A stretch of 64,000 bases of DNA from Streptomyces sp. ITFR-21 (GCF_031844685.1 NZ_CP134605.1:3120001-3184000), one strand, 5' to 3'; positions 25,549 through 34,501 are shown, counted from the stretch's first letter. Notes: generated by a model from the sequence alone, not told the origin. Made by a program: numbers and translations.

Positions 25549-26541
25549 TCACCGGACCGGGTCGGCCGCGGGCCGGCGGATCCGCTCGACGCCGCGGCAG
25601 TACGGCAGACCGGTCAGCGGTTCCGCGGCGAAGAAGCGGGTGACCAGGTCGGCGAGTTCGACGGTGCGCTCCAGGAACAGCATGTGGTCGGCGTCGGCGA
25701 CCTCCGCGAACCAGCTCTCCCGGCAGGCCGCGGCCATCTCGCGGCACAGGTCCGGGGTGGTGAAGGTGTCGTACTCGCCGGTGGCCACCAGCACCGGGGC
25801 GGCCGGCGGGCAGGAGGTGTCGATCATTTCGTGGCTGAGCAGCCGCCGGGTGTTGGCGTAGGTCTGCTCGGCCTCCGCCTCGGGCAGCCGGGCCAGCCGG
25901 CGCAGCAGGAAGCGCCGCACCTTGGCCCCGCCGGCGATCGAGCCGAGGCGGTCGCGGTTCATCAGGATGTCGACGGCGGCCTCCGCGTACTCCGCCATCC
26001 GCCGCTCGGCCAGCAGGTCCATGGTCCGGCGCATGGCGGCGCGGGCGTGCTCCGGGATCGACGTCATGGTGCCGATCAGTGCCATCCGGACCACGCACCC
26101 GGGGTGGCGCTGCGCGATCCGGTAGGCGATGGCGGTGCCGTACGAGCCGCCGAGCACGTTGACCTCCGTGATGCCGTGCTCGGCCAGCATGTGGTGGACG
26201 GCGTCGGCGAGCAGGGTCACGCCGTGGTGGTCCGGCAGCAGGTCACCGGCGCCCCAGCCAGGCGGGTCGACGGTGAGGACGTCCATGTGGGCGAGGAACT
26301 CCCGCTCGAACCGGCCCCAGGTCTCCTTGCGCTGGAACGCGCCGCCGATCAGCAGCAGCGGCGCCAGCCGCGGGGCGGCGGTGCGCACCAGCCGCGACTC
26401 GCAGTGGTAGCCCTGCCAGGAGTGGACGCGCACCAGCGGCGTACACGGGGCGGACGGCGGGCCGGCGGGCGCCCCGGGAGCCCGGCCGAGCGGTGGTACG
26501 GACGGCAGGACGGCGGGCGGGACGGAGGCGGGCGGCGTCAT
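25549..26541 (-). CDS. Alpha/beta fold hydrolase
   Basis: A 330-residue protein from ATG 26541. A Pro-rich N-terminus precedes the fold. Motifs: LLLIGGAFQRKETWG (oxyanion-hole strand), nucleophile elbow LGGSYGTA, acid ATGEYDTFTTPD and His in ADADHMLFLE. Cap-helix sequence is rich in Arg/Leu (ARAAMRRTMDLLAERRMAEY). This is similar to hydrolases or acyltransferases that accompany natural-product and quorum-signal pathways in actinobacteria, but no such pathway is adjacent. Reaction and substrate are unknown. It is divergent from the thiolase, with a 419-base gap containing tandem repeats. Confidence 0.85.
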   Translation of the reverse strand: MTPPASVPPAVLPSVPPLGRAPGAPAGPPSAPCTPLVRVHSWQGYHCESRLVRTAAPRLAPLLLIGGAFQRKETWGRFEREFLAHMDVLTVDPPGWGAGDLLPDHHGVTLLADAVHHMLAEHGITEVNVLGGSYGTAIAYRIAQRHPGCVVRMALIGTMTSIPEHARAAMRRTMDLLAERRMAEYAEAAVDILMNRDRLGSIAGGAKVRRFLLRRLARLPEAEAEQTYANTRRLLSHEMIDTSCPPAAPVLVATGEYDTFTTPDLCREMAAACRESWFAEVADADHMLFLERTVELADLVTRFFAAEPLTGLPYCRGVERIRRPAADPVR

Positions 26542-26836
26542 GCTCCTCTTTCCTGTGCGGCTTGCGGTACGGCTTTCCGGTACGGCTTCCGGTACCGCCT
26601 TGCCGCGCGATCCGGCCGCGCGGCCCGGCCGCCCCGCGCGGGCCTCGCCGCGCGGCGGCACGGTGGCCGGCGCCGACCGACCGCGCTGCCGCGGACGGGG
26701 GGCGCCGATACCCAGGGCGATGCCCGTTGGTCAACGTCCCGGCCGGGCCGTTGGATGCGCGCGTTGGGCAGCTTCACTCATTCGCGACATGTCCGAACAA
26801 TAGTGACCCGGTGGTCGCTTGATCGTTTGACCCTGC

Positions 26837-26946
26837 GCCGCACGCCGCACGCCGCACGCCGCACGCCGCACGCCGCACGCCGCACGCCGCACGCCGCACG
26901 CCGCACGCCCACGCCCACGCCCACGCCCACGCCCACGCCCACGCCC
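26837..26946. repeat. Adjoining 7-base and 6-base microsatellites upstream of thiolase
   Basis: Ten exact copies of GCCGCAC (26837-26906) are followed directly by six exact copies of GCCCAC (26907-26942) and a partial unit. The array ends 14 bases before the thiolase GTG start at 26961, just before its GGAAAGGA ribosome binding site. Copy number changes would alter the spacing between promoter and start. The remaining 26542-26836 is GC-rich and shows nothing else. Confidence 0.97.
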
Positions 26947-26960
26947 GGAAAGGATCCGCC

Positions 26961-28181
26961 GTGCCCGACGCCGTGATCGTCGCCGCCGTCCGTACCCCGA
27001 TCGGCCGCGCCCACCAGGGTTGCCTCACCGCCGTCCGGGCCGACGACCTCCTCGCCCGTACCGTCGCCGAGGCCGTCGCGCGCGTCCGCGGGCTCGACCC
27101 CGCCGCGGTGGACGACCTGGTCGTCGGCTGCGCGCTGCCCGGCGGCGAGCAGGGCTTCGGCATCGCCCGGATCACCGCGGTCCTGCTCGGCTGGGACCGG
27201 GTCCCCGGGGTAACCGTGGACCGCGGCTGCGCCTCGTCCCTGCACGCGGTGCGGACCGCCGCCCAGGCGGTGCGCGGCGGCGACGCCGAGGTCGTGGTGG
27301 CGGCCGGCGTCGAGTCCGCCTCCCGGCTGCCGCACGGCGACCGCGACCCGTGGCCGGGCGCCGCGAACGGGGTGTTCGACACGGCCCGGCGCCGTACCGC
27401 CGTACGCTCCGGGCCCGGCGCCGCCCGCTGGACCGACCCGCGCGCCGGTCTCGCGCCACCCGACCCGTACCTCCCGGCCGGCCTCGCCGCCGAGAACACC
27501 GCGGACGTCCACGGCATCTCCCGCGCCGACATGGACGCGTACGCCGCCCGCTCCCACCGGCTGGCCCGGCAGGCCCTCGCACAGGGCTTCCACCTGGGCG
27601 ACATCATCCCCGTCAAGGGACCGGACGGCGCCACCGCCGGTTACGACGACGGGCCGGGCGCCGGGGTGAGCGCGGCCGGCCTGGCCCTGCTGCCGCCGCT
27701 GTTCCGCCCGGACGGCCGGGTCACCGCGGGCAACAGCGCGCCGCCGGCCGACGGCGCGGCGGCGGTGGTGGTCATGTCCGAGCCGTACGCCTGGGCCCAC
27801 GGCCACGTCCCACTCGCCCGTATCCTGGCCACCGGCGTCGCGGCGGCCACCCCGGAGACCGCGGGCCCGGCGCCCGCCGCGGCGACCCGTACCGCGCTGG
27901 AGCGGGCCGGACTGTCCCTGGCCGGCATCGACACGATTGCCGTCAACGAGCCCTTCGCCGCCCAGGTCCTCGCCTACTGCGCCGAGTTGGACCTGGCCGT
28001 GGACCGGGTGAACCCGCACGGCGGCTCGATCGCCCTCGGCGAACCGCACGGCGCCACCGGGGCCCGGCTGACCACCGGCGCGCTGACCGCCCTTCGGCAC
28101 GAGGACCTGTCCACCGCGCTGGTCGGCGTGATCGCGGCGGGCGGCCAGGGCATGGCGATGGTCCTCGAACGGACGTCGTAG
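26961..28181 (+). CDS. Thiolase-family acyltransferase with missing catalytic residues
   Basis: A 406-residue protein from GTG 26961. Thiolase features: VIVAAVRTPIGRAHQG, nucleophile Cys90 in DRGCASSLHA, and the C-terminal NPHGGSIALG. Two catalytic positions deviate. The GHPxGxTG motif reads GEPHGATG (Glu361 for His), and the CxGGGQG motif reads IAAGGQG (Ile391 for Cys). In canonical acetyl-CoA acetyltransferases these His and Cys residues act as base/acid in condensation or thiolysis. The protein may therefore be inactive as a thiolase, or catalyse another acyl transfer through Cys90. It is preceded by microsatellites. No beta-oxidation genes adjoin. Confidence 0.88.
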   Translation: MPDAVIVAAVRTPIGRAHQGCLTAVRADDLLARTVAEAVARVRGLDPAAVDDLVVGCALPGGEQGFGIARITAVLLGWDRVPGVTVDRGCASSLHAVRTAAQAVRGGDAEVVVAAGVESASRLPHGDRDPWPGAANGVFDTARRRTAVRSGPGAARWTDPRAGLAPPDPYLPAGLAAENTADVHGISRADMDAYAARSHRLARQALAQGFHLGDIIPVKGPDGATAGYDDGPGAGVSAAGLALLPPLFRPDGRVTAGNSAPPADGAAAVVVMSEPYAWAHGHVPLARILATGVAAATPETAGPAPAAATRTALERAGLSLAGIDTIAVNEPFAAQVLAYCAELDLAVDRVNPHGGSIALGEPHGATGARLTTGALTALRHEDLSTALVGVIAAGGQGMAMVLERTS

Positions 28182-28429
28182 CGTAGCCGGCCGGGACGAC
28201 CGTACGGGCCGGACACGAGCCGAACCGACAGGCCGGGCAGGCGGCCGGAGCCGCGAGCGGGCCGGCGGCGCGTCACCGGATCGGCGGAAATAGGCGGAGC
28301 CGACGGAACATCTCCGGATCGGCGCATGTCCGGCCTGCCGGAAAGAGGCAGAGACTGGAAGCGTGTCCACCGGCCGGACCCGGGCTTCCGGGCGGCCGGC
28401 CCCCGTACCACCCCACGAAAGGCGCTCTG

Positions 28430-29104
28430 ATGGCTGCTGAACCCGGTCCGGTCATCCTGACCAAGTCCTCGCCCACGGTCTCCCTCGACAAGCACGGCGT
28501 GACGTCCGGTCTGATCAGGGTCAACCTGAACTGGACCTCGCCGCGGGCGGCGGCCCTGGAGCAGGCCCGGCAGGCCCGCGGGCTGCTGGGCAAAGTGCGG
28601 GCGTCGCTGCAGACGGCCGCGGTCAGGGACGCCGACCTGGACCTCGGCTGCATGATCGGCTTCGCCGACGGCGACACGGCGGTGGTGCAGGCCCTGGGCA
28701 ACGCCTTCGGCGCCCTGGACCGGCCGCCGTACGTCCACCTGGACGGGGACGACCGCACCGGTGGCGCGGCCGCCGGGGAGAACCTCACGATCAGCCTGAA
28801 CCAGCAGGAGAAGTTCGCGAAGCTGCTGCTTTTCGTCTACATCTACGAGGGCTCGGGCGACTTCCGCGGCCTGGAGGCGAAGGTCACGCTCACCTCCGAC
28901 AAGGGCGACCGCTTCGAGGTCCACCTCGACGACTCCCCGCCGCAGGCCAACGCGTGCGCCATCGCCCTGATCACCCGCGAGAAGGGCGAGTTGGTGATCG
29001 AACGCGAGGTCCGCTGGTTCACCCCGCAGCGGGGCGCCGGGATCCAGCAGGTGATCTCCAAGACGTACGAGTTCCCCATCGAGTGGACCCCGGGCCGGAA
29101 GTAG
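28430..29104 (+). CDS. TerD family protein
   Basis: A 224-residue protein from ATG 28430. SSPTVSLDKHGVTSGLIRVN, DADLDLGCMIGFADG, the Ca-binding-type LDGDDRTGG and FAKLLLFVYIYEG follow the TerD order. TerD proteins bind calcium and act in tellurite and general stress resistance and in Streptomyces development. This one is longer than the basic about 190-residue form, with internal inserts. It is a lone gene, with no ter partners here. A repeat array follows its stop. Function beyond the family level is not known. Confidence 0.9.
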   Translation: MAAEPGPVILTKSSPTVSLDKHGVTSGLIRVNLNWTSPRAAALEQARQARGLLGKVRASLQTAAVRDADLDLGCMIGFADGDTAVVQALGNAFGALDRPPYVHLDGDDRTGGAAAGENLTISLNQQEKFAKLLLFVYIYEGSGDFRGLEAKVTLTSDKGDRFEVHLDDSPPQANACAIALITREKGELVIEREVRWFTPQRGAGIQQVISKTYEFPIEWTPGRK

Positions 29105-29222
29105 CGGCCTGGGGCGGCCTCGGTACGGGGGCCTGGGGCGGCGGCCTCGGTACGGGGGCCTGGGGCGGCGGCCTCGGTACGGGGGGGGCGACCGCCTCGG
29201 TACGGGGGGGGCGACCGCCTCG
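29105..29222. repeat. Tandem GC-rich repeat array after TerD gene
   Basis: The stretch consists of repeated blocks GGCCTGGGGCGGCGGCCTCGGTACGG-like (written here in parts: GCCTGGGGCGGCG and GCCTCGGTACGGGG), about three times. These are followed by two copies of GACCGCCTCGGTACGGGGGG-like units. It separates TerD from the convergent DUF4331 remnant and has no evident hairpin terminator form. Confidence 0.8.
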
Positions 29223-29226
29223 GGAC

Positions 29227-29880
29227 TCAGGGCGTCGGCGGCACGTACGGGAAGACGTCCGACGGCTTGGCGACGACCGCGTCCTTGGTGAGCGCCAGCG
29301 TGACCGGGGTGTTGGCGGCGAAGGAGAACACGACGTCCGGCGCGTTGTCCGTCATGGTCCGCCCGTTCCACCCGGCGAAGCCGAAGGAGGCGGCCGTACC
29401 CAGCGTGTACGGCGGGAGGTTGGGCAGGAACGCCGCGACCACCATCCGCGCGTAGGCGTCGGGGTGCGCGGAGGTGCCGTACGCGCGCACCACGGACGCG
29501 ACCGGCTCCGTGAGCGCGGCCCCGTACAACTCCACGTCCCGGGAGGGGTGGTTGGCGTTGAGCCGGTCGCCGAGGTCCTCGTCGTACTGCGCGAACAGCG
29601 GATGGATCACCGGCAGCCCGGCCCGGTTGATCGGCCGCCAGCCGCCGGCGTCGGTGGCCAGGGACGCCAGCGACCACACCCCGGTCCGCCGGTCGGCCCC
29701 GGCGACCGGCAGCAGCTCCGCGTCGGGCAGTTCCAGGACGGTGGAGTGCACGGTCTGCCCGGCGAAGAAGTTCGTCGCCTTCTCCGGTTGCCAGCCGCCC
29801 AGGTCGATCCGGCCGCCGTCCTGGAACGCGTGCCCGACCGCGTGCAGCACGTCGGGCTCGATCCAGAACGGATCGCCCGC
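29227..29880 (-). pseudogene. DUF4331 protein, N-terminally truncated
   Basis: The preserved C-terminal part reads DPFWIEPDVLHAVGHAFQDG, INRAGLPVIHPLFAQY, then FGFAGWNGRTMTDNAPDVVF, and ends FPYVPPTP, matching the last two-thirds of DUF4331 proteins as I remember them. Upstream of about 29880 the same frame stays open to 29985 but reads unrelated Cys/Trp/His-rich sequence with no ribosome binding site, signal peptide or N-terminal domain. The 5' part has been lost. DUF4331 proteins are secreted and of unknown function. Expression of the remnant is unlikely. Confidence 0.75.
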
Positions 29881-30026
29881 CACCCCGGACCGGCACACCC
29901 CGCCGGCCGCCCCCCGGCACCCCCAATGCCGCACACAAACCCACACCCCCGCGCACCCCGAGTGCGCGTACCACACCCACAACACAGCCCGGATCCCGCG
30001 ATGTTCCGTAAACGTTGCCGGTTCTC

Positions 30027-30072
30027 TTGACAGCGCTCGGAGCCTGGGAACACTCTCCTGAGAGCGCTCTCA
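30027..30072 (+). promoter_or_regulatory. Promoter with LacI-type palindrome for the GH16 gene
   Basis: TTGACA at 30027-30032 is a good -35 element. The perfect 14-base palindrome TGAGAGCGCTCTCA at 30059-30072 lies where transcription would start, 69 bases before the GH16 ATG. It closely resembles the CebR/LacI-family operator TGGGAGCGCTCCCA that represses Streptomyces glycoside hydrolase genes until an oligosaccharide is present. Regulation is inferred from this match. Confidence 0.65.
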
Positions 30073-30140
30073 TCTCCAGCGCGCACCGCATCTCGGCCGG
30101 AGGCGGACGCGCTGCCCCCCACAGCGGAGAAGGAGTAGGC

Positions 30141-31988
30141 ATGTCGATCAGAGGCAAGCGGCTGCACTGGTTGCGCCGCAAGCCGGACAAGCGGTTCACC
30201 GTCGGGCTGGTGGCGGTCGCCGCCGTCGCGGTCGCCTTGGCCGGTACGCCTGCCGCCACCGCGTCCACGGCGGCTCCCAAGGCGGCGAGCGCCAAGGCCG
30301 CCGCCGCGCCGAAGGCCCAACCCGCCGCCGTACAGCCGAACGCCGTGCCCGCGGCGCCGGCCGGCTTCACCACGACCTGGAGCGACGACTTCAACGGCGC
30401 CGCCAACACCGGCCTGAACACCGACACCTGGCGCTACGACGCCGGTGCGGGCTGGACGTTCGGCACCGGTGAGATCGAGACGATGACCGACAGCACCGCC
30501 AACGTCTACCAGGACGGCAACGGCCACCTGGTGCTGAAGGCGCTGCACACCGGCACCGACCCGGCCGCCAACTGGACCTCGGGCCGCGTCGAGACACAGG
30601 CCGACGGCTTCGGCGCGCAGCCCGGTGGCGTGGTACGGATGCAGGCGTCCATCCAGCAGCCGAACGTCACCACGGCCAACGGCGCCGGTTACTGGCCGGC
30701 GTTCTGGATGCTCGGCTCCCCGCTGCGGGTCGGCGTGCCGTGGCCGGGCTCCGGCGAGGTGGACATCCTTGAGGACATCAACGGCCGCAGCTCGGTGTTC
30801 GGCACGCTGCACTGCGGTGTCGGCAGCGGCGGTCCCTGCAACGAGACCAGCGGTGTCGGCAGCGGCGAGCGCGCGTGCGCCGGCTGCCAGACCGGCTACC
30901 ACACCTACGCGGTGGAGCTCGACCGTTCGACCTCTCCCGAGCAGATCCGCTGGTACCTCGACGGCGCCAACTACTTCACCCTGAGCTCGAACCAGGTGGA
31001 CGCCGCCGCGTGGGCCAACGCGGTCGACCACAGCTTCTACATCATCTTCGACCTGGCGATCGGCGGCGGCTTCCCGGCCGCGTTCGGCGGCGGCCCCAAC
31101 GCCGCGACCGTTTCCGGTGGTTCGCTGAACGTCGACTACGTGGCCGTCTACAACAAGGCCGCGCCCGGCACCACCGGCACCAACATCGCCAAGGGCAAGC
31201 CGACCACCGCGTCCTCCTCGGAGAGCGCCACCTTCCCGGCGTCCAACGCGACCGACGGCGACGTCACCACCCGCTGGTCGAGCGGCTTCTCCGACCCGCA
31301 GTGGCTCCAGGTCGACCTGGGCCAGAACTACACCATCAACCACGCCACGGTGATCTGGGAGGCGGCGGCCGCATCCGCCTACCAGCTACAGACGTCCACC
31401 AACGGCACGACGTGGACCACCGTCTACACCAACAACAACAGTCCAGCGGACATCCAGGACACGGCACTGAACGCCACCGCCCGCTACGTCCGCGTGTACG
31501 CCACCGCCAGAGCCTCCCAGTACGGTGACTCGCTCTACGAACTCGCCCTCTACGGAAGCCCGACGTCCGGCGGCGGCGACCCGGGCAACCCGGGCGGTCC
31601 CACCACCCTGCTCTCGCAGGGCAAGACGGCCACCGCGTCCTCCTCGGAGAACGCCAGCTTCACCGCGCCCAACGCGGTGGACGGCAACACCGGCACCCGC
31701 TGGTCGAGCGCCTTCTCCGACCCGCAGTGGCTCCAGGTCGACCTGGGCGCCACCCACGCCGTCAGCCAGGTGGTGCTGAACTGGGAGGCCGCGTACGGCA
31801 CGGCCTACCAGATCCAGACCTCGGCCGACGGCACCACCTGGACGACGGTCTACTCCACCACCAACGCCACCGGCGGCGTGCAGACGCTGCCGGTGACCGG
31901 ATCGGGCCGGTACGTACGTTTCTACGGCACCGCCCGCTCCACCCAGTACGGCTACTCGCTCTGGGAGTTCCAGGTCTACGGCACGTGA
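30141..31988 (+). CDS. Secreted glycoside hydrolase family 16 with two F5/8-type C (CBM32-like) modules
   Basis: A 615-residue exported enzyme. ATG 30141 follows AAGGAG. A basic signal region and hydrophobic core (FTVGLVAVAAVAVALAG) end near residue 45, followed by an Ala/Lys/Pro linker. The GH16 domain (about 75-340) has the catalytic ExDxxE as Glu206-Val-Asp208-Ile-Leu-Glu211. Two discoidin modules (about 345-475 and 490-615) each contain a TRWSSxFSDPQWLQVDLG block, separated by a GGGDPGNPGGP linker; their near identity suggests duplication. It should cleave beta-1,3 or mixed-linkage glucan or galactan outside the cell. A palindromic repressor-type site precedes it and a strong terminator follows. 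Confidence 0.95.
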   Translation: MSIRGKRLHWLRRKPDKRFTVGLVAVAAVAVALAGTPAATASTAAPKAASAKAAAAPKAQPAAVQPNAVPAAPAGFTTTWSDDFNGAANTGLNTDTWRYDAGAGWTFGTGEIETMTDSTANVYQDGNGHLVLKALHTGTDPAANWTSGRVETQADGFGAQPGGVVRMQASIQQPNVTTANGAGYWPAFWMLGSPLRVGVPWPGSGEVDILEDINGRSSVFGTLHCGVGSGGPCNETSGVGSGERACAGCQTGYHTYAVELDRSTSPEQIRWYLDGANYFTLSSNQVDAAAWANAVDHSFYIIFDLAIGGGFPAAFGGGPNAATVSGGSLNVDYVAVYNKAAPGTTGTNIAKGKPTTASSSESATFPASNATDGDVTTRWSSGFSDPQWLQVDLGQNYTINHATVIWEAAAASAYQLQTSTNGTTWTTVYTNNNSPADIQDTALNATARYVRVYATARASQYGDSLYELALYGSPTSGGGDPGNPGGPTTLLSQGKTATASSSENASFTAPNAVDGNTGTRWSSAFSDPQWLQVDLGATHAVSQVVLNWEAAYGTAYQIQTSADGTTWTTVYSTTNATGGVQTLPVTGSGRYVRFYGTARSTQYGYSLWEFQVYGT

Positions 31989-32006
31989 CGCGCCGCTGAC
32001 CCGCCG

Positions 32007-32042
32007 AGTGCCCTGGTACGCCGCCCGGCGTACCAGGGCACT
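32007..32042. terminator. Perfect hairpin terminator after GH16
   Basis: Arms AGTGCCCTGGTACGCCG and CGGCGTACCAGGGCACT (17 bases each, 2-base loop) followed by TCCTTTCC, 18 bases after the GH16 stop. It can also stop the convergent catabolic operon. Confidence 0.9.
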
Positions 32043-32234
32043 TCCTTTCCGGCGGGCGCCGGGCCGCCGCGGGTCCGGGGGCTCCGCGTCGGGAGCCGGT
32101 CAGGCGGGGCCCGGCCGGGCCGGTGGGGCCGGCCGCACCGCACGGTACGCGGCCCGGGGCGCCAGGACGCGGCCAACGCGGGCGGATCCGCGCCGCTTTC
32201 GCTCCGGCAAGTCGGACGGGTGGCCCGCCGGGGG

Positions 32235-33200
32235 TCAGGCCAGCGGGCGCAGCGGGCGGCTGGGGTCGGCCAGGAACGCGGCGATGTCCGCCACCGCGTC
32301 ACCGTAGAAGACGCGGTAGTTCTCGGCCGTGACGAAGCCCATGTGCGGAGAGAGCAAAGTCCGGGGAGCGGAGCGGAGCCAGTGGTCCTCGGGCAGCGGC
32401 TCGGTGTCGAAGACGTCGAGGGCGACGCCGGCCGGGCGGGGTGTGCCGGTGAGGGCGGCGCGCAGCGCGTCGGCGTCGATGATCCCGAAGCGGGAGGTGT
32501 TGACCAGGTACGCGTCCTCGCGCATCGCGCCGAGTTCGGCGGCGCCGACGAGGCCACGGGAGCGGTCGCCGAGCACCAGGTGGATCGTGGCGACCTTCGC
32601 GGTCGCGAACAGTTCGGCCTTGTCGACCAGCCGGGCACCGTGTTCCGCGGCGGCTTCCGCGGTCAGGCGGGGACTCCAGGCGACGACGTCCATGCCGAAG
32701 GCGGCGCCGATCGCGGCCACCCGGCCGCCGAGCCGGCCCAGGCCCACCACGCCGAGCGTCTCCCCGTACAGGTCCTGTGCGACGGCGGTCTGCCACTGGC
32801 CGGCCCGCAGCCGGGCCTCGTTGCCGGCCACGTCGCGGACCAGGCCGAGGATGAGCGCCCAGGTGAGTTCCGCGGTGCCCGACGGGCGGGACCGGGTTCC
32901 GCAGACGGTGACGCCGAGTTCCCGGGCGGAGGCCAGGTCGATGGAGGCGTTGACCATGCCCGTGGTGACGAGCAGTCGCAGCCGGGGCAGCTTCGCCAGC
33001 ACCGACCGCGGGAACGGGGTGCGTTCGCGCATGGCCACGACCACCTCGAACGGGGCCAGCGCGGCGACCAGTTCACCCTCGTCGGCGATGTGCCGGCCGA
33101 AGTGGTCGACCGACGTGCCGGCCGGCAGCTCCCCGGCCCAGTCGGCCATGGCCGGCGCGACCCGCTGGTAGTCGTCGAGTACGGCGATGCGGACGGTCAC
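32235..33200 (-). CDS. D-2-hydroxyacid dehydrogenase family protein
   Basis: A 321-residue protein from GTG 33200. The NAD-binding core GETLGVVGLGRLGGRVAAIG carries GxGxxG, and the catalytic Arg lies in YLVNTSRFGIID. The usual catalytic His lies in LLSPHMGF, with Glu in FDTEPLPEDHW. The family interconverts D-2-hydroxyacids and 2-oxoacids with NAD(P)H. It is the last gene of the minus-strand catabolic operon. Its GTG overlaps the stop of the hydrolase gene (GTGA), so it is translationally coupled. A second, divergent member of the family occurs in the same operon at 37930, suggesting two different hydroxyacid steps. Confidence 0.9.
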   Translation of the reverse strand: MTVRIAVLDDYQRVAPAMADWAGELPAGTSVDHFGRHIADEGELVAALAPFEVVVAMRERTPFPRSVLAKLPRLRLLVTTGMVNASIDLASARELGVTVCGTRSRPSGTAELTWALILGLVRDVAGNEARLRAGQWQTAVAQDLYGETLGVVGLGRLGGRVAAIGAAFGMDVVAWSPRLTAEAAAEHGARLVDKAELFATAKVATIHLVLGDRSRGLVGAAELGAMREDAYLVNTSRFGIIDADALRAALTGTPRPAGVALDVFDTEPLPEDHWLRSAPRTLLSPHMGFVTAENYRVFYGDAVADIAAFLADPSRPLRPLA

Positions 33201-34075
33201 GTGCGCTTCTCCTTCGCGGCGGTCTGGCGGATGAACTCCACCGACAGCTCGTTGAATCGGTCCGGATACTCGATCTGTGGGAAGTGCCCGCAGTCGTCGA
33301 AGACCTGCAGGCCGGCGTCCGGAATGGCGGCGTGGATGCCCACGGCCTCCGACACGTCGCCCATCGGGTTGTGCCGGCCCCAGAAGACCAGGGTGGGTGC
33401 GCTGATCCGGGCCATCCGCTCCGGTGTCAGCAGGTTACGCGCCCGGACATCGGGATCCTGCATGCACAGCAGGTGCGGCAGGTTCTTCTGGAACGCCGGC
33501 TGGTGGTAGATCGCGTACCGCACGTCGACCAGTTCCTCGTCCACGCTTGCCGGGTCGTGGAGCAGGTTCGCCAGCCGGTCGCGGGTGTAGCGGCGCTCCG
33601 GGCTGGTGACGGCGAGCGTGGTGGTCTCGCGGATGCGGCGCATCACGGCCGGGACCGCCCGGGTGCCGCCGGAGGCGACCAGCTGCAGGCTGCGCACCCG
33701 CTCGGGATACGCGGCGGCGAACCAGGCGGTGACCCAGCCGCCCAGCGACTCCCCGACCAGGTGCACCCGGTCCAGGCCGCGCGCGTCGAGGTAGTCCAGC
33801 AGGTGCCGTACGTAGTGCGGGACTTCGCAGTCGTGGTCGGCGGTGTCGGTGAAGCCGTGGCCGAGCATGTCGATGGCGTGGGCGGCGAGACCGGCGTCGG
33901 CGTAGGCGCGGACGTTGCCGGCCCACACCTCCAGGTGGCTGCTGGTGCCGTGCAGCAGCACGACAACCTCGCGGGCACCGCCGTCCCCAACCCGCAGCGA
34001 ACGGGTGCGTACCCCGCCGGCGTCGACGAACTCCACGGCGAACGGGCCGTTGGACAGCCGGGTCCAGATGCTCAT
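33197..34075 (-). CDS. Alpha/beta hydrolase, C-C-bond (meta-cleavage product) hydrolase-like
   Basis: A 292-residue protein from ATG 34075. HGTSSHLEVW (oxyanion hole), nucleophile VGESLGGW, acid region VFWGRHNPMGD and His in DDCGHFPQIEYP match the MhpC/BphD-type branch that cleaves C-C bonds in vinylogous 1,5-diketones, though epoxide or ester hydrolases share these motifs. It is coupled at both ends: its start overlaps the cupin stop (ATGA) and its stop overlaps the dehydrogenase start. Context supports a step in breakdown of an organic acid. Substrate unknown. Confidence 0.87.
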   Translation of the reverse strand: MSIWTRLSNGPFAVEFVDAGGVRTRSLRVGDGGAREVVVLLHGTSSHLEVWAGNVRAYADAGLAAHAIDMLGHGFTDTADHDCEVPHYVRHLLDYLDARGLDRVHLVGESLGGWVTAWFAAAYPERVRSLQLVASGGTRAVPAVMRRIRETTTLAVTSPERRYTRDRLANLLHDPASVDEELVDVRYAIYHQPAFQKNLPHLLCMQDPDVRARNLLTPERMARISAPTLVFWGRHNPMGDVSEAVGIHAAIPDAGLQVFDDCGHFPQIEYPDRFNELSVEFIRQTAAKEKRT

Positions 34076-34464
34076 CCGACCGGCCTCGCGAAGGGCACGC
34101 CGAGCTCCGGGGCGGGGGCGTCGATCGCCAGATGGACGGTCGGGGAGTCGCCGTCGTTCCAGTTGCGGTGCGGCACGCCCTTGGGGAAGACCACCAGGCT
34201 GCCGGCGGGCGCCTGCCGGACGGCGCCGTCCACCTCGATCGTCATGGTGCCGGCCAGCACGAAGAAGACCTGCTGGACGGCATGGGTGTGCAGGCCCTCC
34301 GGTGAACCGCCGCCGGGCGGGGTGCGGATGTACTTGACGGCCACCTCGTCCGCTCCGCTGGTGCGGTCGAGCAGCTTCTGCGAGAGCCGCTCGTCGGGGC
34401 CGAGGGCGGCGAAGCGTGCGAAGTCCACCTGGCGCACATGGGCGAATCCGGGTTCGTCGGTCAA
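34072..34464 (-). CDS. Cupin domain protein
   Basis: A 130-residue single-domain cupin. The first motif is GLHTHAVQQVFFVLAGTMTI (two His and a Gln where Glu is common) and the second is LVVFPKGVPHRNWN with the third His. It probably binds a metal ion and may be an isomerase, dioxygenase or lyase on the pathway intermediate. No fused HTH is present, so it is not a regulator of the AraC kind. It overlaps the hydrolase start and follows the CMD-like gene by 37 bases. Reaction unknown. Confidence 0.85.
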   Translation of the reverse strand: MTDEPGFAHVRQVDFARFAALGPDERLSQKLLDRTSGADEVAVKYIRTPPGGGSPEGLHTHAVQQVFFVLAGTMTIEVDGAVRQAPAGSLVVFPKGVPHRNWNDGDSPTVHLAIDAPAPELGVPFARPVG

Positions 34465-34501
34465 TGGTCCGTTCCTTCTCTGAGAGGGGGTGGTCCGGCC
34501 G

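Noticed and set aside
26837..26946. Possible CRISPR array
   Set aside because: Units are 6-7 bases with no spacers; it is a microsatellite.
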